DNA of 49,709 nt from JBEIFW01 sp044370695 (GTDB lineage Bacteria > Actinomycetota > Acidimicrobiia > Acidimicrobiales > Ilumatobacteraceae): assembly GCA_044370695.1 (NCBI GenBank), contig JBILVB010000005.1:1-49709 (forward strand). Direction: 5' to 3'. The notes below the pieces were generated by a model. The model worked only from the letters and a program-made list of their open reading frames with translations. It ran no database searches and had not been told where the DNA came from. The position numbers and the translations under genes are program-made. Of this stretch, positions 40,774 to 48,878 are shown one piece after another. Within the stretch, counting starts at the first letter, position 1. Every line of letters starts with the position of its first letter.

Positions 40774-42186
40774 ATGAAGGGGATCGTGAGCTACGGGGTC
40801 TATCTGCCCTATTGGCGATTGCAGCGCAAGGCGATCACCGGGTCGCTCGGCTCGGGCGGCGGCAAGGGCGCCCGATCCGTGGCCTCGTTCGACGAGGACA
40901 CCACGTCGATGGCCGTCGAGGCCGGGCGCGTCGCGCTGCGCCAGGCGCCGGACGGCGCTTCGCCGTCGACGCTGTGGTTCTCGACGACGGCGCCGGCCTA
41001 TGCCGACAAGACCAATGCGACGGCTGTCCACGCCGCACTCGGTCTCGATTCGGGCGTGGCGGCATTCGACGCATGTGGGTCCGTCGGCTCTGCGGTCGGA
41101 GCGGCGTGGGCGGCGTACCAGGCCGGCGGCCTGGCGATCCTGTCCGACATCCGCACCGGCCTCCCCGGCGGTGCGGACGAGTCCAACGGCGGCGACGGAG
41201 CCGTGGCGATCCTCTTCGGCGAGGGCGACCAGGTGATCGCCGAGCCGATCGGCGGCGCAGTGGCCACCGGCGAGTTCACGGACCGCTGGCGCGTGCCGGG
41301 CGAGGCCTACTCCAAGCAGTGGGAGGAGCGTTTCGGCGAGTTCGCGTACGCACCGCTGGTCGAGCAGGCGGTGGGCGATGCCCTCAAAGGTGCCGGCCTC
41401 AGCGGGGGCGATCTCGACCACGTCGTGCTCACCGGGCTGCACGGCCGGGCCGTGAAGGCGTCGGCCAAGACCGTGGGGGCCCGGGCCGAGGCCTACGCCG
41501 ACGATCTCGCCGGCGAGATCGGCAACGCCGGCGCGGCCCAGTTCGGCATCGTGCTCGCCGACGTCCTCGACCGGGCCCAGCCCGGCCAGACGATCGCGAT
41601 GGTCACCCTCGCCGACAGCGTGACGGTGTGGTTGCTGCGCACCACGGCGGCGATCGCGTCGTACACGCGTGGTCCGAGCGTCCGGGCGCAGATCGCTGCG
41701 ACGAAGGACACCCTGCCCTACGCCCAGTTCCTCACCTGGCGTGGGTTCCTCAAGCGTGAACCCCCGCGCCGGCCCGAGCCGGAGCGTCCCGCCGGCCCGC
41801 CTTCGCTGCGGTCGACGAAGTGGAAGTACGGGTTCTACGGGTCGAGGGACGAAGGTGGCTTCCTCCACCTCCCGCCGTCGAGGGTGTCGATGGGCTCGGG
41901 TGCGATCGACCAGATGGAGCCGGTGTGCATGGCCGACGTGCCTGCCACCATCGCCACGTTCACGGTCGACCGGCTGGCGTTCTCGCTGTCCCCGCCCGTC
42001 GTCGCCGCCGTGGTCGACTTCGACGGTGGCGGCCGCATGCAGTGCGAGCTGACCGACGTCGATCCCGGTGCCGTGCGCATCGGGGACCGCGTCGAGATGA
42101 CGTTCCGCCGCCTGTACACCCAGGACGGCATCCACGATTACTTCTGGAAGGCACGACCGATCCGCAACGCGCAGGGGAGCAACTGA
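40774..42186 (+). CDS. HMG-CoA-synthase-like protein fused to a DUF35 OB-fold domain
   Basis: The 470-residue protein has a thiolase-superfamily N-terminal part (about 1-340) of the HMG-CoA synthase/KAS III kind. The nucleophile is probably Cys101 in FDACGSVGSAVGAA, and a conserved GEIGNAGAAQFGIVLADVLD segment follows. From about 350 it continues into a DUF35-type acyl-CoA-binding OB fold (IATFTVDRLAFS, VVDFDGGGRMQCELTDVD). The rubredoxin-like zinc ribbon that normally precedes the OB fold has lost its Cys residues (YGFYGSRDEGGFLHLPPSRV). It starts at ATG 40774, with GGAAGGGGAGG upstream; an in-frame GTG at 40621 would add 51 doubtful residues. It is followed after 1 bp by a thiolase, the expected partner. 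Confidence 0.85.
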   Translation: MKGIVSYGVYLPYWRLQRKAITGSLGSGGGKGARSVASFDEDTTSMAVEAGRVALRQAPDGASPSTLWFSTTAPAYADKTNATAVHAALGLDSGVAAFDACGSVGSAVGAAWAAYQAGGLAILSDIRTGLPGGADESNGGDGAVAILFGEGDQVIAEPIGGAVATGEFTDRWRVPGEAYSKQWEERFGEFAYAPLVEQAVGDALKGAGLSGGDLDHVVLTGLHGRAVKASAKTVGARAEAYADDLAGEIGNAGAAQFGIVLADVLDRAQPGQTIAMVTLADSVTVWLLRTTAAIASYTRGPSVRAQIAATKDTLPYAQFLTWRGFLKREPPRRPEPERPAGPPSLRSTKWKYGFYGSRDEGGFLHLPPSRVSMGSGAIDQMEPVCMADVPATIATFTVDRLAFSLSPPVVAAVVDFDGGGRMQCELTDVDPGAVRIGDRVEMTFRRLYTQDGIHDYFWKARPIRNAQGSN

Positions 42187-42187
42187 C

Positions 42188-43387
42188 ATGGCATCCAAGG
42201 GCATCCGCGACCAGGTCGCGATCATCGGCATGGGCTGCACCAACTTCGGTGAGCACTGGGACCGGTCGACCGACGACATGCTCATCGAGTCGTCGCAGGC
42301 GGCGCTGCGCTCGGCCGGCATCCAGCTCGCCGACGTCGACGCCTTCTGGCTCGGCACCATGGGCTCGGGCCTGTCGGGCCTCACGCTCAGCCGCCCGCTG
42401 AAGATCGACTACAAGCCGGTCACCCACGTCGAGAACTTCTGCGCCACCGGCTCGGAGGCGTTCCGCAACGCCTGCTACGCCGTGGCGTCGGGCGCCTACG
42501 ACGTGGTCATGGCCATCGGGGTCGAGAAGCTGAAGGACTCCGGGTACTCCGGCCTGGTCGTCAGCGCCCCGGCCAACGACGGCACGTCCGCCACCACCAC
42601 CGCCCCGGCGTCGTTCTCGCTGCTGGCCCCGGCGTACTCGCACAAGTACGGCGTCGCCGACGACGAGTTGAAGGAGGTCCTCACCCGGATCGCCTGGAAG
42701 AACCACCGCAACGGGGCGCTCAACCCCCGGGCGCAGTTCCGCAAGGAAGTCCCCAAGGAGACGATCGCCTGCTCGCCGCTGGTGGCCGGTCCGCTCGGGA
42801 TCTTCGACTGCTCGGGCGTGTCCGACGGCTCGGCCGCGGCGATCATCGTGCGGGCCGAGGACGCCCACAAGTACTGCGCGAACCCGCTCTACGTGAAGGC
42901 GCTGTCGTTCGTCGCCGGCCCCGCCGCCGGCCCGATCGACCCGAGCTACGACTACACCTCGTTCACCGAGGTCGTCCGCTCGGCCGAGGACGCCTACCAG
43001 CAGGCCGGGATCACTTCCCCCCGTGACCAGCTCGCGATGGCCGAGGTGCACGACTGCTTCACCCCGACCGAGCTGGTCCTCATGGAGGACCTCGGCTTCG
43101 CCGAGCGGGGCCAGGGCTGGAAGGAAGTGCTCGCCGGCACCTACGACCTCGACGGCGAGCTGCCGGTCAACCCCGACGGCGGTCTGAAGTCGTTCGGGCA
43201 CCCGATCGGCGCCTCCGGCCTGCGGATGCTGTTCGAGTGCTGGACCCAGCTCCGCAAGGAGGCCGGGCCCCGTCAGATCCGCTCGGTCACCGAGTTGGGC
43301 AAGACGATGGGCATGACCCACAACCTGGGCGGCTCGCCCGGCGCGTGCGTCAGCTTCGTGTCGATCGTCGGCACCGAACTCGGCTGA
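42188..43387 (+). CDS. Thiolase-family acetyltransferase (SCP2/acetyl-CoA acetyltransferase-like)
   Basis: The 399-residue enzyme has the nucleophile Cys85 in ENFCATGSEAF, His288 in EVHDCFTPTE, His338 in GHPIGASG, and the second active-site Cys387 in GGSPGACVSF. The HDCF form of the His motif is typical of the SCP-x/archaeal-type thiolases that work with DUF35 proteins, rather than of FadA. Its ATG follows the fusion gene's stop by 1 bp, so coupled translation and a complex of the two products are likely. The pair would form or cleave a branched or beta-keto acyl-CoA. Confidence 0.92.
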   Translation: MASKGIRDQVAIIGMGCTNFGEHWDRSTDDMLIESSQAALRSAGIQLADVDAFWLGTMGSGLSGLTLSRPLKIDYKPVTHVENFCATGSEAFRNACYAVASGAYDVVMAIGVEKLKDSGYSGLVVSAPANDGTSATTTAPASFSLLAPAYSHKYGVADDELKEVLTRIAWKNHRNGALNPRAQFRKEVPKETIACSPLVAGPLGIFDCSGVSDGSAAAIIVRAEDAHKYCANPLYVKALSFVAGPAAGPIDPSYDYTSFTEVVRSAEDAYQQAGITSPRDQLAMAEVHDCFTPTELVLMEDLGFAERGQGWKEVLAGTYDLDGELPVNPDGGLKSFGHPIGASGLRMLFECWTQLRKEAGPRQIRSVTELGKTMGMTHNLGGSPGACVSFVSIVGTELG

Positions 43388-43415
43388 TCCCGGGCCGGTA
43401 CGCCCGGCCCTGCGC

Positions 43416-43449
43416 AAAAGACCCGGGGCGTCAGCGCCCCGGGTCTTTT
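43416..43449. terminator. Bidirectional intrinsic terminator
   Basis: A perfect 15-bp stem (AAAAGACCCGGGGCG and its complement) with loop TCAG is flanked by A4 on one side and T4 on the other. It can terminate transcripts from both the thiolase operon and the convergent methyltransferase gene. The loop TCA is also the complement of the methyltransferase stop codon, so its last codons lie inside the stem. Confidence 0.9.
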
Positions 43450-44081
43450 CGCGCGTGGACGGCGTAGAGCGGGTCGGCCCAGGCCGGGGTCGGGCGCTGC
43501 TGCGCCGTGAGCTCGACCCAGCCGCCGCTGCGGCGGAAGTACTCGCCGACGATGGCCACCCGACCCCGGTCGTCGTTGGCCAGCCACCCGGCGATCGCCT
43601 TGGTCGGGAAGCACCGGTTGGAGAACGTGCACACGAACGGACCGCCGGGCACGAGCACCCGGGCGACCTCGCGGAAGACCTCGATCGGGCGGACCAGGTA
43701 GTCGACCGACACGCAGCACACGACGGCGTCGAAGCGCGCGTCGTCGAACGGGAGCGTCGGATCGGTGTTCAGGTCGTGGCGCACCCACGACGTGGCCATG
43801 GCGTTGGCGGCGAGCTCCGCCGCGTTCATGCCCAGCGCCACGAGCTCCGCCGGCGGGGACGTGAAGTGGGAGATCCACGACGACATCAGGTCGAGCACCC
43901 GGCCGCGGGCCAGGCCCATCTCGTCGTACAGGCGGGCGACGGCGGCGATGGCCCCGTCGTCGATGTGGGTGACGAGTCGGGGTGGGCCGTAGAACTCGGC
44001 GTCGTCACCGGGGTCCATGCGGTCGAAGAATCCGGTGGGGAACCCGTGCGCGTCGGTGGTGACGTCGGCCGCATCGTCCAT
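43431..44081 (-). CDS. Class I SAM-dependent methyltransferase
   Basis: The 216-residue protein has a Rossmann methyltransferase core: VLDLMSSWISHF as motif I (lacking the usual GxGxG glycines), a LPFDDARFDAVVCCVSVDYL segment with motif II, and VARVLVPGGPFVCTFSNRCF as the post-motif helix-strand. The weak motif I matches a family of small actinobacterial and plant proteins whose substrates are unknown. The stop codon falls in the loop of the bidirectional terminator. The ATG at 44081 has CAGGCT 6 nt upstream. Confidence 0.8.
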   Translation of the reverse strand: MDDAADVTTDAHGFPTGFFDRMDPGDDAEFYGPPRLVTHIDDGAIAAVARLYDEMGLARGRVLDLMSSWISHFTSPPAELVALGMNAAELAANAMATSWVRHDLNTDPTLPFDDARFDAVVCCVSVDYLVRPIEVFREVARVLVPGGPFVCTFSNRCFPTKAIAGWLANDDRGRVAIVGEYFRRSGGWVELTAQQRPTPAWADPLYAVHARKDPGR

Positions 44082-44087
44082 GGGTTC

Positions 44088-44093
44088 AGCCTG
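44088..44093 (-). promoter_or_regulatory. -10-like element CAGGCT before the methyltransferase gene
   Basis: On the minus strand CAGGCT ends 6 nt before the ATG at 44081, the same leaderless layout with a C at the first position. Confidence 0.35.
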
Positions 44094-44193
44094 CCGTAGC
44101 CGGTCGGGACGCGCCGTACCGCACGCAGCGCGTGGTCCGGGTCGCCGGGGGCGCGATCCGAGGCCGTGATTTGGTTGGTTGTGCCATCAAACG

Positions 44194-44234
44194 TGGACAC
44201 GACCGAGTTCGTTTGTATAGAAAACGATCTCGGT
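44194..44234 (+). promoter_or_regulatory. Xylose-operon promoter with overlapping 33-bp palindromic operator
   Basis: A -35-like TGGACA (44194-44199) and a -10-like TATAGA (44216-44221) are 16 bp apart. Centred on the -10 is a palindrome (44202-44234): arm ACCGAGTTCGTTT, 7-bp centre, and a second arm complementary at 12 of 13 positions. This is a fitting binding site for the dimeric ROK repressor encoded downstream. The surrounding region (44150-44230) is unusually AT-rich for the window. The 5' leader to the gene holds an AAGGAG site at 44323. Confidence 0.7.
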
Positions 44235-44339
44235 TCGGGGACTGAGGCTGACCAGGGGCGATCCACGTTCGGGGGGATCATGCTGCGTGGGGAGTCGGAG
44301 TCACGAGCCACGACCCAACGACAAGGAGAACCCACGCTC

Positions 44340-45458
44340 ATGCGCAAGACCGCGCCCATGGCCATCGGGCTCGTGACCGTCCTCGGCCTCACCGCCGCCG
44401 CCTGCGGAGACGACGACAGCTCCAGCGGTGCCACCACCACCAAGGCCGGCGCCACCACCACCGCGGCCGGCGGCGCCGGCGGCAAGATCGGCGTCATCCT
44501 GCCCGACTCGAAGTCGTCGGCCCGTTGGGAGACGGCGGACCGCAAGTTCCTCGACGCCGCCATCAAGGCCGCCGGGTTCGAGGCCGTGATCCAGAACGCC
44601 GAGGGCGACAAGCAGAAGATGGCGACCATCGCCGACTCGATGATCGCCCAGAAGGTCAAGGTCCTCATGATCGTCAACCTCGACTCGGACTCGGGGGCCA
44701 CGATCCTGAAGAAGGCCAAGGACGCCGGCATCAAGACGATCGACTACGACCGGCTCACCCTCGGCGGCGGGGCCGACGTCTACGTGTCGTTCAACAACGT
44801 CACCGTCGGCGAGCTGCAGGGCGCCGGGCTGATCAAGTGCATCACCGACAAGAAGGTGACGAACCCGAAGATCGCCGTCCTCAACGGCTCGCCCACCGAC
44901 AACAACGCCACGCTGTTCAAGCAGGGCTACGACTCGAAGATCAACCCGAAGTTCGACGCCAAGGAGTGGACCGAGGTCGACGACCAGTCGGTGCCGGACT
45001 GGGACAACCAAAAGGGTGGGCAGATCTTCGAGCAGATGCTGGCCAAGGCCGGCGGCAAGCTCGACGGCGTGCTCGCGGCCAACGACGGCCTCGGCGGCGC
45101 GGCCATCGCCGTGCTGAAGAAGAACAACCTGCAGGTGCCCGTCACCGGTCAGGACGCCACCGTCGACGGTCTGCGCAACATCCTCAAGGGTGACCAGTGC
45201 ATGACCGTCTACAAGGCGATCAAGACCGAGGCCGACGCCGCGGCCAAGGCGGCGGTGGCCCTGGCCAAGGGTGAGAAGCCGGCCACCAACGGCACGGTGA
45301 AGGACACCAAGGCCAACGCCGACGTCCCCTCGGTGCTCGCGGCCCCGGTCGCGATCTACAAGGAGAACGTCAAGGACGTCATCGCCGACGGGTTCGTGAC
45401 CAAGGACGAGGTCTGCAAGGACCTGGCCAAGGAGTGCGAGGCGGCCGGCATCAAGTGA
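44340..45458 (+). CDS. xylF: Sugar (xylose) ABC transporter substrate-binding lipoprotein
   Basis: The 372-residue protein has a lipoprotein signal (LTVLGLTAAACGDDD in substance, Cys near 22) and a Thr/Ala/Ser-rich linker. A periplasmic-binding-protein type 1 fold of the XylF/RbsB group follows: IGVILPDSKSSARWETADR, TIDYDRLTLGGGADVYVSFN, VLAANDGLGGAAIAVL, TGQDATVDGLRNILKGDQC. DSKSSARWE and YDRL are typical of xylose binders. It starts at ATG 44340, with AAGGAG at 44323-44328. Longer in-frame starts would lie inside the operator region. Unlike its neighbours it is Lys-rich, as abundant binding proteins often are. Confidence 0.92.
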   Translation: MRKTAPMAIGLVTVLGLTAAACGDDDSSSGATTTKAGATTTAAGGAGGKIGVILPDSKSSARWETADRKFLDAAIKAAGFEAVIQNAEGDKQKMATIADSMIAQKVKVLMIVNLDSDSGATILKKAKDAGIKTIDYDRLTLGGGADVYVSFNNVTVGELQGAGLIKCITDKKVTNPKIAVLNGSPTDNNATLFKQGYDSKINPKFDAKEWTEVDDQSVPDWDNQKGGQIFEQMLAKAGGKLDGVLAANDGLGGAAIAVLKKNNLQVPVTGQDATVDGLRNILKGDQCMTVYKAIKTEADAAAKAAVALAKGEKPATNGTVKDTKANADVPSVLAAPVAIYKENVKDVIADGFVTKDEVCKDLAKECEAAGIK

Positions 45459-45470
45459 TGCCCCCGCCGT

Positions 45471-45505
45471 CACCGGGCCGGCCCCAGAATGGGGCCGGCC
45501 CGGTG
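45471..45505 (+). terminator. Intra-operon hairpin between binding protein and ATPase genes
   Basis: A perfect 15-bp stem (CACCGGGCCGGCCCC and its complement) with loop AGAAT and no T-run begins 12 bp after the xylF stop. At such junctions hairpins usually lower read-through and protect the upstream mRNA from 3' decay. That would give more binding protein than ATPase and permease (inference). Confidence 0.75.
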
Positions 45506-45529
45506 AGGGCCACGAACGAGGAGGGAAGC

Positions 45530-46318
45530 GTGACAGCGGCCGACGTCGCCCCGTTGCTGGAGATGCGCGGGATCAACAAGAGCTTCGGGCCCGTCCACGT
45601 ACTGCACGACGTGGACTTCGAGGTGTACCCCGGCCAGGTCACCGCCCTCGTGGGGGACAACGGTGCCGGCAAGACCGTCCTCGTGAAGTGCATGGCCGGG
45701 ATCTACGCCATCGACAGCGGTGAGGTGCGCTTCGAGGGCCGACCGGTCACGATCCACGGTCCCAAGGACGCCGCCGAACTCGGGATCGAGTTCGTATATC
45801 AGGACCTGGCACTGTGCGACAACCTCGACATCGTGCAGAACATGTTCCTCGGCCGGGAGAAGACCGCTCGCGGGGTCCTCGACGAGGCCACCATGGAGAC
45901 CCTCGCCCGCCAGACCCTGGCCAGCCTGTCGGTCCGCACGGTGAAGAGCGTGCGGCAGAACATCTCCAGCCTCTCCGGTGGGCAGCGCCAGACCGTCGCC
46001 ATCGCCAAGGCAGTGCTGTGGAACTCCCGGATCGTCGTGCTCGACGAACCGACGGCGGCCCTCGGCGTGGCCCAGACCCGTCAGGTGCTCGACCTGGTGC
46101 GCCGTCTCGCCGACAACGGCCTCGGTGTGGTGCTGATCTCCCACAACATGATCGACGTGTTCCAGGTCGCCGACCGGATCTGCGCGCTCTACCTCGGTCG
46201 TCGAGCGGCCGAAGTCGTCGCCGCCGAGTCCAGCCGGGAACAGGTCGTCGAGCTGATCACCGGCGGCCGCTCCGGCGGCCTCGGCGTCGCCCACGACCAC
46301 CTCGAGGAGCACGCATGA
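45530..46318 (+). CDS. xylG: Sugar ABC transporter ATP-binding protein, single-domain
   Basis: The 262-residue ATPase has Walker A GDNGAGKT (Thr instead of the usual Ser), signature LSGGQRQTVAIAKAV, Walker B IVVLDEPTAALGV and H-loop ISHN. It holds only one nucleotide-binding domain, whereas classical XylG/RbsA proteins have two in ~500 residues. Many actinobacterial sugar importers use this short form as a homodimer. It starts at GTG 45530 with GAGGAGGGA just upstream. Its stop overlaps the permease start (ATGA). The symbol is by context. Confidence 0.92.
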   Translation: MTAADVAPLLEMRGINKSFGPVHVLHDVDFEVYPGQVTALVGDNGAGKTVLVKCMAGIYAIDSGEVRFEGRPVTIHGPKDAAELGIEFVYQDLALCDNLDIVQNMFLGREKTARGVLDEATMETLARQTLASLSVRTVKSVRQNISSLSGGQRQTVAIAKAVLWNSRIVVLDEPTAALGVAQTRQVLDLVRRLADNGLGVVLISHNMIDVFQVADRICALYLGRRAAEVVAAESSREQVVELITGGRSGGLGVAHDHLEEHA

Positions 46319-47592
46319 GCCCCGACGCCCCGACCGGCCAGGCGGTGGCCGACTTCGGCATCGACGCCGAGCAGCGCACCCTCGCCGCCGGCGTGCGCGA
46401 CTACCTCAGCCGGTTCCGCACCGGTGGCGACCTCGGGCTGTTCCCGGCGGTGCTCGCCCTCGTGCTCCTGACGGTGCTGTTCGGGCTGCTGCGCCCGGAG
46501 AGCTTCCTCACCAAGTTCAACTTCGGCAACTACTTCACCCAGGCCGCGCCGATCTGCGTGCTCGCCGTCGGCGTCACCTTCGTGCTCCTGCTCGGCGAGA
46601 TCGACCTCGGGGCGGGCTACACCGCCGGGGTCTGCGCCGCCGTGCTGGCCACCCAGCTCAAAGACGGCCGTCCGCTGCTGCTGGCCGTCGTGCTTGCCCT
46701 CGTCGCCGGCGGCGTCATCGGGCTGTTCAACGGCTGGGTGGTGGCCAAGATCGGGATCCCGAGCTTCGTGGTCACCCTGTCGGGCTTCCTTGCCTGGCAA
46801 GGGGTCCTGCTCCAGATCGCCGGCGAAGGCGGCACCATCCGCATCGAGAACGACGTCATCGTCGCGATCGAGAACGGGAACCTGGCGACCTGGGCCGGGT
46901 GGGCCCTGTGGGCCGTGCTCGTCGCCGGCTACCTCCTCGGTGCGTTGTGGCGCCGCCGCAGCCGAACCGGGCGCGGCCTCGTCGGTGAGCCGATCAGCGC
47001 CATCGGCGCCAAGACCGCAGCCATCGCGCTCGTCTGGGGGGTCTGCACCTGGATCCTCAACGAGCCTCGCACCGCCGAGTCCGCGGTGCGCGGGGTGCCG
47101 TGGGCCGTCCCGCTCGTGGTGGTGCTCGTCGTGGCCCTGACCTTCGTGCTCAACCGGACCCGCTGGGGACGCCACCTCTACGCCGTCGGCGGCAACGCCG
47201 AGGCGGCCCGCCGGGCCGGCATCGACGTCGCCCGGATCCGCATCTCGGCGTTCGTGATGACCGCCGTGCTGGCCGGGGTGGCCGGCATCTTCCTGGCCTC
47301 CCGTCTCAACTCGGTCGATCCCCAGACCGGTGGCAACGACACCCTGCTCATCGCCATCGGCGCCGCCGTCATCGGCGGCACGAGCCTGTTCGGCGGCCGG
47401 GGCCGGCTGATCAACGCCGTATTCGGCGGGTTGGTGTTCGCCATCATCAACAACGGGCTCCCGCTGTTGGGCGAGATCGGCCCGGTCGATTTCTCCAAGG
47501 CCGGGCCCAAGTTCATCGTCAACGGGGCCGTGCTGCTGCTGTTCGCCTCCATCGACGCACTGTCCCGTCGCCGCGCCGCGGCCGGTACCTGA
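46315..47592 (+). CDS. xylH: Sugar (xylose) ABC transporter permease
   Basis: The 425-residue membrane protein has about ten to eleven helices in the RbsC/XylH family pattern: AAPICVLAVGVTFVLLLGEI, DLGAGYTAGVCAAVLA, VAKIGIPSFVVTLSGFLAWQGVLL, and the ATPase-contact loop GGNAEAARRAGIDVARIRISAF. It ends in the short cytosolic SRRRAAAGT. An insertion with TIRIENDVIVAIENGN fits the xylose subgroup. It starts at ATG 46315, overlapping the ATPase stop by 4 bp. The ROK regulator starts 5 bp after its stop. Confidence 0.93.
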   Translation: MSPDAPTGQAVADFGIDAEQRTLAAGVRDYLSRFRTGGDLGLFPAVLALVLLTVLFGLLRPESFLTKFNFGNYFTQAAPICVLAVGVTFVLLLGEIDLGAGYTAGVCAAVLATQLKDGRPLLLAVVLALVAGGVIGLFNGWVVAKIGIPSFVVTLSGFLAWQGVLLQIAGEGGTIRIENDVIVAIENGNLATWAGWALWAVLVAGYLLGALWRRRSRTGRGLVGEPISAIGAKTAAIALVWGVCTWILNEPRTAESAVRGVPWAVPLVVVLVVALTFVLNRTRWGRHLYAVGGNAEAARRAGIDVARIRISAFVMTAVLAGVAGIFLASRLNSVDPQTGGNDTLLIAIGAAVIGGTSLFGGRGRLINAVFGGLVFAIINNGLPLLGEIGPVDFSKAGPKFIVNGAVLLLFASIDALSRRRAAAGT

Positions 47593-47597
47593 TCCCG

Positions 47598-48878
47598 GTG
47601 GATCGCCGAGCTCCCCGACCGGGCCAACGGGCCGAGCCGGTCGCGTCCGTTCCCGCCGACCACGCCGGGGTCCGCCGCCACAATCTGTCGCTCGTGCTCA
47701 ACCTGTTGCACGACAACGGCGCGCGGTCACGGGCGCAGATCGCCACCGACACCGGGTTGAACAAGGCCACCGTGTCGAGCCTGGTGGCCGAGCTCGCCGC
47801 CCGGGGACTGGTGCGCGAGGGCGGCACGCTGGTCGCCCGCACCGGACGGCCCGGCACCCTGGTCGAGATCGACGGTCGGGGCGTCGTCGCGATCGGGGTC
47901 GAGCTGAACGTCGACTACGTCGCCGTGCTGTCGGTCGATCTCGCCGGGCGCGTCCAGCTCCGACGCCAGCGGGCGATCGACGCCCGCGCCTCGCAGGCCG
48001 ATGCGCGCAAAGCGATCCGCACCCTGGCCGGACAGGCGGTGCGCGCCGCCCACAAGGCCGGCGCGTTCGTCGCCGGGGTGACGCTGGCCGTGCCCGGCGT
48101 CGTCGACCTCGCCTCGGGCACGTTGCGCTTCGCCCCGAACCTCGGCTGGCGCAACGTCCCGCTCGGGCCGCAGCTCGCGGAGGCGCTCGGCGGCGAGGTG
48201 CCGGTCCACGTCGACAACGACTGCAACCTCGGCGCACTGGCCGAGCTGCGCGTCGGCGGACACACCGGGGTGCGCGACCTCGTGTACCTGGTCGGCGAGA
48301 TGGGTGTCGGCGCCGGCGTGGTGATCGACGCCCGGGTGCTTCGGGGCCGGTCCGGTTTCGCCGGTGAGGTCGGGCACATGGTCGCCCTGCCGCACGGGGC
48401 GACGTGCGGGTGCGGGGCCGCCGGCTGCTTCGAGACCGTCGCCGGGCTCGGCCACCTCCTGCGGGTCGCGGTGCCCGACGTCGCCGAGGACCTCCTCGCC
48501 TCCCGGCTGCACCCGGGGCAGAAGGTGGCGGTGGTCGCCGAACGGGCCCGGGCCGGCGACGCACAGGCGCTTCGAGCGCTCGAGGACCTCGGTGACTGGC
48601 TCGGTCTCGGACTGTCGACGTTGGTCAACCTCTTCGACCCCGAGACCGTCGTCCTCGCCGGGTTCTACCCCGCCGTCGCACCGTGGATCCTGCCCGTGCT
48701 GGAGCGCACGCTCGCGTCCCGGGCGCTGGTCGCCGACGACGCCGGATGCGAGATCGTGGTGTCGCGCCTCGGGTACTCCGCCGCATCGCTCGGCGGCGCG
48801 ATCCATGCGGCGCAACGGATCTTCGACGACCCGACCGTCGTCCCCCTGTCGGCCACCCTCGCCAAGGAGCTGTCATGA
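47598..48878 (+). CDS. xylR: ROK-family transcriptional regulator (xylose repressor candidate)
   Basis: The 426-residue protein has a winged helix-turn-helix at about 44-66 (RAQIATDTGLNKATVSSLVA). The sugar-kinase-like ROK domain follows with its zinc site: His260, Cys270, Cys272 and Cys277 (GHMVALPHGATCGCGAAGC). Position and fold match actinobacterial XylR, which represses xylose genes until the sugar binds. The 33-bp palindrome over the xylF promoter is its likely target, giving autoregulation because the gene is in the same operon. It starts at GTG 47598, and its stop overlaps xylA. Confidence 0.9.
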   Translation: MDRRAPRPGQRAEPVASVPADHAGVRRHNLSLVLNLLHDNGARSRAQIATDTGLNKATVSSLVAELAARGLVREGGTLVARTGRPGTLVEIDGRGVVAIGVELNVDYVAVLSVDLAGRVQLRRQRAIDARASQADARKAIRTLAGQAVRAAHKAGAFVAGVTLAVPGVVDLASGTLRFAPNLGWRNVPLGPQLAEALGGEVPVHVDNDCNLGALAELRVGGHTGVRDLVYLVGEMGVGAGVVIDARVLRGRSGFAGEVGHMVALPHGATCGCGAAGCFETVAGLGHLLRVAVPDVAEDLLASRLHPGQKVAVVAERARAGDAQALRALEDLGDWLGLGLSTLVNLFDPETVVLAGFYPAVAPWILPVLERTLASRALVADDAGCEIVVSRLGYSAASLGGAIHAAQRIFDDPTVVPLSATLAKELS

